From: Bacteroidota bacterium
GTDB taxonomy: Bacteria; Bacteroidota; Bacteroidia; Bacteroidales; F082
Length of the DNA stretch: 34,705 nucleotides
Direction of reading: 5' to 3'
Assembly (NCBI GenBank): GCA_013203805.1
Contig: JABMPH010000045.1
Coordinates: 1-34,705 of the forward strand
Part shown: in pieces, positions 7,812-14,429 of the stretch
Layout of the letters: each line of letters begins with the position of its first letter
How positions within the stretch are numbered: the stretch's first letter is position 1
Made by a program: the position numbers and the translations under genes
The notes under the pieces: model-generated
What the model was told of the DNA's origin: nothing
The model's database searches: none
Seen by the model: only the letters and a program-made list of their open reading frames with translations

Positions 7812-9401
7812 ATGAAAAAAATTGGATTAGTTATATTAACAATAATACTAGCAATAGTAATTACCATTCCGGTAACTGCTCAAATTCGTGGAAACGGAGA
7901 ATTGTCAAAAAAAATGCACATTGTTGATGAGTTTGATGCACTTATTGTAAGCGGCGCAAGAGATATTATTCTTTCGCAGGGAGATGACTTCACAGTTGAA
8001 GTAGAAACAGATGCAAATATACAGGAGTATATAACCCTTGAGGTAAAAAATAACACTTTGTATTTTGGTTTTAGCAATAATAAAATTAAAAAGTATAAGG
8101 AGCTTAAGTTTTATGTTACAGCTCCTGCATATGTTAGTATCAAATCTTCAGGAGCTTCCGATGTTAGTTCAACAGGAGTTTTGTCAGGCGACAACCTTAA
8201 ATTATTTGTAAGTGGTGCATCTGATGTAAACCTCAATGTAAATTACAAAAATATAATTACCGAATTATCCGGAGCATCTGATGTAACATTATCAGGTTCC
8301 ACTATATCAAGCGTTGTTGAAAGTAGTGGAGCATCCGAATTTCACGGAAAAGATCTTCAAACAACCTCATCAGTGGTTAAAGCCTCGGGTGCCAGCTCAT
8401 GTTTTGTTAATGCCAAGGCAAATCTAACCTATGAGGTTTCGGGAGCGTCTGATGTTAGATATGCTACAAAACCAGAAACTGTTGTCATTAAAAAGGGTCA
8501 TGATGCTGAAAAGGTAATTATTAGTTCAAGCACCCCCGTTGTAACACACTATTACCAAGATGATACAACAAAAGTGAAGGTTGGATCGATTAAGGTTGAA
8601 GTTATTGATGGTGACACAACATATATCACTGTTGGAAGGCATACATTATCGGTTTCAGATGATGGTGATGTAAAATGGGAAAAGTGTAAGGATAAGAGAT
8701 TTAATGGTAATTGGGGAGGTGTTGATATTGGTTTAAACGGATATTTAACACCTGATTTTAATATGAGTTTCGACAAAGCTGATGACTATTTATCCCTAAG
8801 AATGGAGAAATCAATCAACCTTAATCTAAATATTTATGAGCAGAATATTGCTTTAAATAAAGCTAAAAATATTGGTCTTATAACAGGTATTGGTCTTTCA
8901 TGGAACAACTATAAATTTAGCAAATCAACATACCTAACACCCGATAGCTCAGCAATTGCAGGATATTATATGGATGGTGTTTCTGTAAGGAAAACAAAAC
9001 TTACAGCCATGTATATTACAGTACCACTATTTTTCGAGATTCAATCGAAAAACGAGCGACGTGTGCATCAATTTCATTTTGCAGTTGGTGGATTAGTAAG
9101 TGCAAGGGTAAGTACACATACCAAAGTGTATTTTAATGAAGCTAATAAGAACTATGACTTACTTGATCCCAACACTGGAAATGTTGTTGCTGCTGGAGTA
9201 ACACCAACAGGAGGATCTAGAAATATAGTTAAAGATTTTAATAGCTTCCATCTGGCTCCATTTAAGTTTGATACCTCTGTAAGATTTGGGTATGGAATAA
9301 TTACTTTATATGCTACATATTCCTTAAACACAATGTTTCAGAAAAATCGCGGACCGGAACTATATCCCTTTTCTGCCGGAATATCTTTGGTTGGCTGGTA
9401 G
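7812..9401 (+). CDS. Head-GIN (DUF2807) domain fused to an outer-membrane beta-barrel domain
   Basis: This is a 529-residue exported protein. Residues 1-23 form a signal peptide ending VTA-Q. Residues 33-225 are a GIN-type beta-helix: an entry strand FDALIVSGARDIILSQGDDF, then six SGAS turns at about 113, 134, 153, 172, 192 and 210, one every 18-21 residues. A linker rich in Thr/Val/Asp (225-290) leads to a C-terminal domain (about 300-529) with alternating amphipathic strands, GLITGIGLSWNNYKF, TAMYITVPLFFEIQ, FHFAVGGLVSARVS and a terminal GISLVGW. This resembles the small outer-membrane barrels (PorT/OMP_b-brl type) of Bacteroidota. The terminal aromatic residue suits barrel insertion. GIN domains are called adhesin-like but their role is not established. 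The gene stands alone and is followed by a strong terminator. Confidence 0.85.
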   Translation: MKKIGLVILTIILAIVITIPVTAQIRGNGELSKKMHIVDEFDALIVSGARDIILSQGDDFTVEVETDANIQEYITLEVKNNTLYFGFSNNKIKKYKELKFYVTAPAYVSIKSSGASDVSSTGVLSGDNLKLFVSGASDVNLNVNYKNIITELSGASDVTLSGSTISSVVESSGASEFHGKDLQTTSSVVKASGASSCFVNAKANLTYEVSGASDVRYATKPETVVIKKGHDAEKVIISSSTPVVTHYYQDDTTKVKVGSIKVEVIDGDTTYITVGRHTLSVSDDGDVKWEKCKDKRFNGNWGGVDIGLNGYLTPDFNMSFDKADDYLSLRMEKSINLNLNIYEQNIALNKAKNIGLITGIGLSWNNYKFSKSTYLTPDSSAIAGYYMDGVSVRKTKLTAMYITVPLFFEIQSKNERRVHQFHFAVGGLVSARVSTHTKVYFNEANKNYDLLDPNTGNVVAAGVTPTGGSRNIVKDFNSFHLAPFKFDTSVRFGYGIITLYATYSLNTMFQKNRGPELYPFSAGISLVGW

Positions 9402-9430
9402 AGTTTTAATTTGGTTAATTATATCAATAT

Positions 9431-9468
9431 GTGCTCTGTGACGATAGTTGCAGGGCACTTTTTTTTTT
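9431..9468 (+). terminator. Terminator after the GIN/beta-barrel gene
   Basis: GTGCTCTG (9431-9438) pairs with CAGGGCAC (9451-9458), eight pairs with one wobble, around a 12-base loop. A ten-T run follows at 9459-9468. Confidence 0.88.
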
Positions 9469-9574
9469 ACAATAAATTATCAAGCTGTTGTTTCTCTACG
9501 AATGGATTTTCTTAGATTTGCCATAATTATATGCTATGCATAGTTATTGTTTGATTCACTAAATATTTAATAAG

Positions 9575-10318
9575 ATGTCAGGACATAGTAAATGGTCAAC
9601 CATAAAGAGGAAAAAGGGTGCTATTGATGCGAAAAGGTCTAAAATATTTTCAAAAATTATAAAGGAAATAACAGTTGCTGTTAATGAAGGTGGTGGCGAT
9701 CCTGATGCAAATCCCCGACTAAGGCTGGCTATTTCAAATGCCAAGGGTCAAAGTATGCCCAAAGACAATATTGAAAGAGCAATTAGTAAAGGTAAAGACA
9801 AAGATACTGCCTCATTTACTGAACCTACATTTGAAGGTTACTTACCAAATGGAATTGCGGTTTTTATTGAATGTACTACTGATAATAATCAACGAACAGT
9901 TGCAAATGTTAGGGCAATTTTTAACAAAAACGGAGGAAGCTTAGGAACAAATGGATCCCTTAGTTTTATGTTTGAGCGAAAAGGAGTATTTATAGTTCCC
10001 GTAGGCGACATTGATCAGGATGAGTTTGAAATGGAACTAATTGATGCCGGAGCTGAAGAGATGGAATTGGCAGATGATGGTTTCTTTCACATTACAACAT
10101 CCCTTGAAGATTTTGGAGCTATGCAAAAAAAACTGGAAGAATTGAAGATTGAGCCCGAATCGGCTGAACTAAGGAGAAACCCAACCGATACAAAAGTTCT
10201 TGATATAGAGGATGCACTTAGGATTATGAAAACTATAGATTTATTTGAAGATGATGATGACGTTCAAAATGTATTCCATAATCTTGAATTTACTGATGAC
10301 TTAATGGATGCCATGTAG
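9575..10318 (+). CDS. YebC/PmpR/TACO1-family protein
   Basis: This 247-residue protein opens with the family signature MSGHSKWSTIKRKKGAIDAKRSKIF. It continues with EGGGDPDANPRLRLAI, SMPKDNIERAI, the EGYLPNGIAVFIECTTDNNQRT segment and NGGSLGTNGSLSFMFERKGVF, all in family order. The C-terminus is very acidic (DLFEDDDDVQN). Members were first described as transcriptional regulators and more recently as ribosome-associated factors for difficult peptide bonds. The sequence cannot say which applies. It is a single gene between the strong terminator at 9431 and a large palindrome downstream. TTTG at 9517-9520 and TA-ttg-TTTG at 9545-9553 are promoter-like, but the second has a three-base spacer. Confidence 0.94.
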   Translation: MSGHSKWSTIKRKKGAIDAKRSKIFSKIIKEITVAVNEGGGDPDANPRLRLAISNAKGQSMPKDNIERAISKGKDKDTASFTEPTFEGYLPNGIAVFIECTTDNNQRTVANVRAIFNKNGGSLGTNGSLSFMFERKGVFIVPVGDIDQDEFEMELIDAGAEEMELADDGFFHITTSLEDFGAMQKKLEELKIEPESAELRRNPTDTKVLDIEDALRIMKTIDLFEDDDDVQNVFHNLEFTDDLMDAM

Positions 10319-10759
10319 AGCAAGCAATGTTAATGTGTTATATGCTATGAGTTAACGGAAATCAAACTCATAGCATATAACAATTAGCGGTTACACATTA
10401 TCCTATCAATAATTACCTATTAGCCAATTACCCAACATCCAACATCCTTCTTTATTTGTAATCCTTCTAAATTTTATAATAGGATAACTTTATTTCTTTT
10501 TGGAATTATGATGGCAATACTTATTAAGTAATTGATATAGTTGTACATATAACAAGGTGGTTTTTTTTGCTGTTAATTAGTAAACTGCAAACAGGTTTAT
10601 ATCGTGATAATTTGAAATACCAAACCTATAATGTGGCCGGGAAAGTTGTATCTTTACTGGGAAAATTAAAAAAAGGCTATTTCAGGCTATTTTTTTGAAA
10701 AGCTCTGTTAATTATTTAACATTAAAATACATTATTACTAATCTATTAATTGTAAAATT
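10319..10759. other. 441-bp intergenic region before acs
   Basis: No gene is visible. The region holds an 18-bp perfect palindrome (10336-10382). It then has a low-complexity run rich in CCAACATCC and ATTACC (about 10390-10450), a copy of CATATAACAA (10546-10555), and an AT-rich leader with a GGCTATTT repeat (about 10675-10695). No exact TAnnTTTG box with a -33 partner was found. TATCTTTA (10649-10656) is the nearest match, with one mismatch, so the acs promoter is unresolved. Confidence 0.7.
10336..10382. repeat. 18-bp perfect inverted repeat downstream of the YebC gene
   Basis: TGTTATATGCTATGAGTT (10336-10353) is exactly complementary to 10365-10382, around an 11-base loop. There is no T-run on either side, so it is a poor intrinsic terminator. 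The right arm contains CATATAACAATTA (10374-10386), also found at 30293-30305. Confidence 0.85.
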
Positions 10760-12682
10760 ATGACCAATAAGATTTCCAGTTTTGCAGAATATCTGCAGAA
10801 GTATCAAGAAAGTGTAGCGAATCCTGAAAAATTTTGGACAGAGATTGCAGAATCCAATTTCTGGCGTAAAAAATGGGATAATGTAGTTAGTTGGCGTTTT
10901 GACGGACCTGATGCACCCGATGTAAAATGGTTCGAGAATGGTAAACTGAATATTACAGAGAACATTTTTGAAAGAAACATGTTCATGCGTAAAGATCAGG
11001 TTGCCTTAATTTGGGAACCAAATGATCCAAAAGAAAAGGAAGTTAAACTAACCTACGGAGAACTTTTTGATAAAGTAAAGCAATTTGCAAATGCGTTACT
11101 TAAAATTGGTGTTAAAAAAGGCGATAGAATTGCAATTTATTTACCAATGATTCCAGAGTTAACAGTTGCTATGTTGGCTTGTGCGCGTATTGGTGCAATT
11201 CACTCAATTGTTTTTGCAGGATTTTCAGCAACAGCACTTGCCGACAGGATTAATGACTCAACATGTAATGTTGTAATTACATCTGATGGTGGTTATCGGG
11301 GAGCAAAATCTATACCTCTAAAAGAAATTGTTGATGAAGCAGTTGCTAAATGTCCATCGGTAAAAAATACAATTGTATTTAAACGGACTGGCGAGGAAGT
11401 TAAATTTACTGAAGGAAAAGATATTTGGTGGCATGATCTTGTTGACGGAGTTAGTACAGAAAATACTGCTGAAGTTATGGATTCGGAGGATACATTGTTT
11501 ATCCTTTACACATCTGGGTCAACCGGAAAGCCAAAAGGTGTACTTCATACCACAGCAGGTTACATGGTATATGCCGAATACACATTTAAAAATGTGTTCC
11601 AATATAATGATGGTGATATTTATTGGTGTACAGCTGATATTGGTTGGGTAACAGGTCATTCATATATTGTTTACGGACCATTATTAACAGGGGCAACTTC
11701 AGTTATGTTCGAAGGTGTTCCAACCTGGCCCGATGCCGGCAGGTTCTGGGAAATAGTAGATAAATATAAAATTAATCAGTTTTATACAGCCCCTACAGCC
11801 ATTCGTGCTCTTTTAGCACAAGGAGACCAGTGGGTAACAAAACATGATCTTAGTTCGTTAAAGGTTCTTGGAACGGTTGGAGAGCCTATCAATGAAGAAG
11901 CATGGAGATGGTATCACGACCTTGTTGGTAAGGGTAATTGTCCTATTGTTGACACTTGGTGGCAAACCGAAACAGGTGGTATTATGATTACCCCACTTGC
12001 AGGTATTACACCTACAAAACCATCATTTGCAACTCTGCCACTGCCAGGTGTTCAGCCAATTTTGGTTGATCCGGAGGGTAAAGAGTTAAAAGGAAATAGT
12101 GTTGAGGGAATCCTATGTATTAAATATCCATGGCCAGGAATGCTACGCTCACTTTATGGCGACCACAAACGTTGTTTTGAAACATATTTCTCTGCATTTA
12201 AAGGAATGTATCTAACAGGTGATGGTGCCAAACGTGATGAGGAAGGTTATTATAGAATAATAGGTCGTATTGACGATGTTATAAATGTTTCCGGTCACCG
12301 CATTGGAACTGCTGAAGTTGAAGATGCTATTAATCAGCATCCAAAAGTAAATGAATCAGCAGTAGTTGGGTATCCTCATGATATTAAAGGATCGGGAATT
12401 TATGCCTATGTTATTTGTGATGAGCTATCAGAAAAAGAAATGGAAACAATTGAAGCTGAGATCAGAGCCACAGTAACTAAATATATTGGACCAATAGCAA
12501 AACCAGATCAAATTCAAATAGTAAGTGGTCTTCCAAAAACCAGATCAGGTAAAATTATGCGTCGTATCCTTCGTAAGATTGGTGAAGGTGATGCAACTAA
12601 TCTTGGTGATACATCTACTTTACTCGATCCAGGTGTTGTTGAAGATATTATCAACGGTGCCAAAGTTGAAGTTAAACGATAA
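10760..12682 (+). CDS. acs: Acetyl-CoA synthetase (AMP-forming)
   Basis: This is a 640-residue enzyme that activates acetate with ATP and CoA through acetyl-AMP. Visible motifs are the P-loop YTSGSTGKPKGVLHTTAGY (about 249-267), the acetate-pocket motif DTWWQTETGGIMITPL (about 397-412) with its specificity tryptophan, the hinge GRIDDVINVSGHRIGTAEVE, and the C-terminal LPKTRSGKIMRRILRK. In the last motif Lys598 is the residue that Pat-type enzymes acetylate to switch off Acs in other bacteria. Length and ends are normal. The start ATG 10760 gives MTNKISSFAEYLQ, like the family. The next genes are an OFA-type carrier and a synthetase-GNAT fusion, suggesting a co-located acetate-use block. A 16-bp hairpin with a weak T tract follows the stop. 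Confidence 0.97.
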   Translation: MTNKISSFAEYLQKYQESVANPEKFWTEIAESNFWRKKWDNVVSWRFDGPDAPDVKWFENGKLNITENIFERNMFMRKDQVALIWEPNDPKEKEVKLTYGELFDKVKQFANALLKIGVKKGDRIAIYLPMIPELTVAMLACARIGAIHSIVFAGFSATALADRINDSTCNVVITSDGGYRGAKSIPLKEIVDEAVAKCPSVKNTIVFKRTGEEVKFTEGKDIWWHDLVDGVSTENTAEVMDSEDTLFILYTSGSTGKPKGVLHTTAGYMVYAEYTFKNVFQYNDGDIYWCTADIGWVTGHSYIVYGPLLTGATSVMFEGVPTWPDAGRFWEIVDKYKINQFYTAPTAIRALLAQGDQWVTKHDLSSLKVLGTVGEPINEEAWRWYHDLVGKGNCPIVDTWWQTETGGIMITPLAGITPTKPSFATLPLPGVQPILVDPEGKELKGNSVEGILCIKYPWPGMLRSLYGDHKRCFETYFSAFKGMYLTGDGAKRDEEGYYRIIGRIDDVINVSGHRIGTAEVEDAINQHPKVNESAVVGYPHDIKGSGIYAYVICDELSEKEMETIEAEIRATVTKYIGPIAKPDQIQIVSGLPKTRSGKIMRRILRKIGEGDATNLGDTSTLLDPGVVEDIINGAKVEVKR

Positions 12683-12703
12683 TTCATTTTAAAGCAAAGT
12701 AAT

Positions 12704-12737
12704 TAATGAGTCGGGGAGAAATCTCCCTGGCTCATTA
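12704..12737 (+). terminator. Hairpin between acs and the MFS carrier gene
   Basis: The arms TAATGAGTCGGGGAG (starting at 12704) and CTCCCTGGCTCATTA pair over about 16 positions with two wobbles and an AAAT loop. The downstream sequence (TGTCTTTGTTT) is only moderately T-rich, so read-through into the carrier gene is likely. It may be a partial terminator or an mRNA end-stabilising stem. Confidence 0.6.
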
Positions 12738-12775
12738 TGTCTTTGTTTAACTAACTAAACATAAATTAATTTATA

Positions 12776-14023
12776 ATGGAAAATAAAAAAGTAATGAACC
12801 GTAGTTTAGTTGTTGTTGGTGCCATACTAATTCAATTGGCATTAGGAGCAATTTATGCATGGTCGGTATTTACACCATCCTTAACTGCTGAAGGGTGGGC
12901 GAAAGCTGATACTCAGTGGGTGTTCGCAATAGGTTTAGCTTCATTTGCTGTATTTATGGTAGTTGCAGGTAAACAATTAAAAACATTAGGGCCTCAAAAA
13001 CTTACCATATTAGGTGGTATTATACTTGGATTAGGTTATTTGCTAGCCGGTTTATTTGGAGGTACAAGCTTTATTGCACTTATGCTTCTTATTGGTCTGG
13101 TAGGTGGTGCTGGTATTGGTTTAGCATATGTAGTACCAATCGCCGTTGGAATGCGTTGGTTTCCTGATAAAAAAGGAATGATCACAGGGCTTGCTGTTGC
13201 AGGATTTGGTTTTGGGGCAATGCTTTGGGTTAAACTCGCTGGTTCCTGGGGACATCTTATAGAAAATATAGGTTTATCATCAACATTTATGACTTATGGT
13301 ATTGCATTTGCCATAATGGTAATTATTGGTGGTATGTGGATGAAATTTCCTCCTGCAGGATGGAAACCAGAAGGTTATAAAGAGGCTGAAACTGTTGCTA
13401 CTGAGGCAAAAGATGATAAAGAATTTTCCAGTGGACAAATGTTGGGTAAGGTTCAATTCTACCTGATATTTTTCACATTTGTTGTAAGTGCCGGAGCAGG
13501 ACTTATGTCAATAGGATTAATGAAATTATATCCTATGGAAGCTCTTCAGGCAAATGGCCTATCTGCATTGGAAGCTAGTGCTATTGCTGGTACTGCAATG
13601 GCAGTTTTCTTCAGTTTAGCAAACGGAATTGGACGAATTGTATGGGGAATGCTAAGTGATAAACTTGGTCGCAAAACATCAATTATTATCATGACAGCCA
13701 CACAGGGAATTCTTGTTATTTTGTTTACATACATGGCAGGAAGCGAGATTCTTCTTTATCTTGGTGCAACACTCATTGGATTTAACTTTGGTGGTAATTT
13801 TGCTTTATTCCCAACAATTACTGCTGATACATTTGGTTCTAAAAACGTTGGTCAAAACTATCCTTTCGTTTTCCTTGCATATGGAGTTGGTGGTATACTA
13901 GGACCAATACTCGGTGGTATTATGGGCGACATGGGTAATTTCCCAATGGCATTTACAATTTCTGGTATAGCCGTATTATTTGGAACAGTATTAATGATAA
14001 TGGTTAAACCTGCTAAAAAGTAG
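12776..14023 (+). CDS. MFS transporter, OFA (oxalate/formate antiporter) family
   Basis: This is a 415-residue integral membrane protein with 12 predicted helices in two halves, joined by a hydrophilic loop (about residues 195-222, KPEGYKEAETVATEAKDDKEF). The N-terminal GAIYAWSVFTPSL, GGAGIGLAYVVPIAVGMRWFPDKKGMITG and the second-half GRIVWGMLSDKLGRKTSI motifs are typical of OFA carriers such as OxlT and YhjX. These move small carboxylates (oxalate, formate, pyruvate, possibly acetate). The substrate is not shown by the sequence. Lying directly downstream of acs, with one hairpin between them, it may bring in or exchange acetate or another monocarboxylate. A strong terminator follows. Confidence 0.88.
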   Translation: MENKKVMNRSLVVVGAILIQLALGAIYAWSVFTPSLTAEGWAKADTQWVFAIGLASFAVFMVVAGKQLKTLGPQKLTILGGIILGLGYLLAGLFGGTSFIALMLLIGLVGGAGIGLAYVVPIAVGMRWFPDKKGMITGLAVAGFGFGAMLWVKLAGSWGHLIENIGLSSTFMTYGIAFAIMVIIGGMWMKFPPAGWKPEGYKEAETVATEAKDDKEFSSGQMLGKVQFYLIFFTFVVSAGAGLMSIGLMKLYPMEALQANGLSALEASAIAGTAMAVFFSLANGIGRIVWGMLSDKLGRKTSIIIMTATQGILVILFTYMAGSEILLYLGATLIGFNFGGNFALFPTITADTFGSKNVGQNYPFVFLAYGVGGILGPILGGIMGDMGNFPMAFTISGIAVLFGTVLMIMVKPAKK

Positions 14024-14075
14024 TCGCCATTATTTGATTAACAGCTAATACATTTTTAAAAATATTTATTATTGC

Positions 14076-14110
14076 ATCTCCGGAAGTTTCTTACTTCCGG
14101 AGATTTTTTT
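14076..14110 (+). terminator. Terminator after the MFS carrier gene
   Basis: ATCTCCGGAAGT (14076-14087) and ACTTCCGGAGAT (14093-14104) form a perfect 12-bp stem with a five-base loop, followed by seven T. This is a very strong intrinsic terminator, so the next gene needs its own promoter. Confidence 0.95.
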
Positions 14111-14127
14111 ATGTCAAGCTCATATTA

Positions 14128-14280
14128 ATACCAAATAGCCACTAAAATGCGCCTTAAAATCTTCATCTTTTCCACCTTATCATTATAAAATATTTCTTAT
14201 GTAGCTATGGCAATACAACAAATATTTTAATTCGCTAAAAAAATATATTGATTTGAAAGGCACATTTTGATACCTAATTG
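14128..14280. repeat. Nested inverted-repeat element, MITE-like
   Basis: The outer arms are AAAATGCGCCTT (14144-14155) and AAGGCACATTTT (14257-14268), 11 of 12 complementary. The inner arms are TAAAATATTT (14186-14195) and AAATATTTTA (14220-14229), perfect. Both pairs share nearly the same centre (about 14206). The element is flanked by near-identical direct repeats ATACCAAAT (from 14128) and ATACCTAAT (from 14270). No coding capacity is seen. It could be a small non-autonomous mobile repeat or simply a structured region. Confidence 0.45.
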
Positions 14281-14362
14281 TATAGCAAAACTACAAAAAT
14301 GAAATAGTAGATTCATTTCTCATATAACTTCAATAATAATACTAAAGTTAATCAACATTAAT

Positions 14363-14370
14363 TACTTTTG
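14363..14370 (+). promoter_or_regulatory. Candidate -7 box for the synthetase-GNAT gene
   Basis: TACTTTTG matches TAnnTTTG exactly, 59 bases before the ATG at 14430. The -33 partner is not convincing. Confidence 0.45.
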
Positions 14371-14429
14371 TGAAATATATAACAGCTGATATGTTATAAG
14401 AATTAATTACTGAGATTAATACTAAGATT

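Larger units (their letters stand above)
14024..14429. other. 406-bp intergenic region before the synthetase-GNAT gene
   Basis: No gene is visible. It contains, in order, the terminator of the carrier gene (14076-14110), a nested inverted-repeat element of about 150 bp (14128-14280), a small AAATGAA/TTCATTT hairpin (about 14297-14318), and a candidate -7 box (14363-14370) with a 60-base AT-rich leader. Confidence 0.75.
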
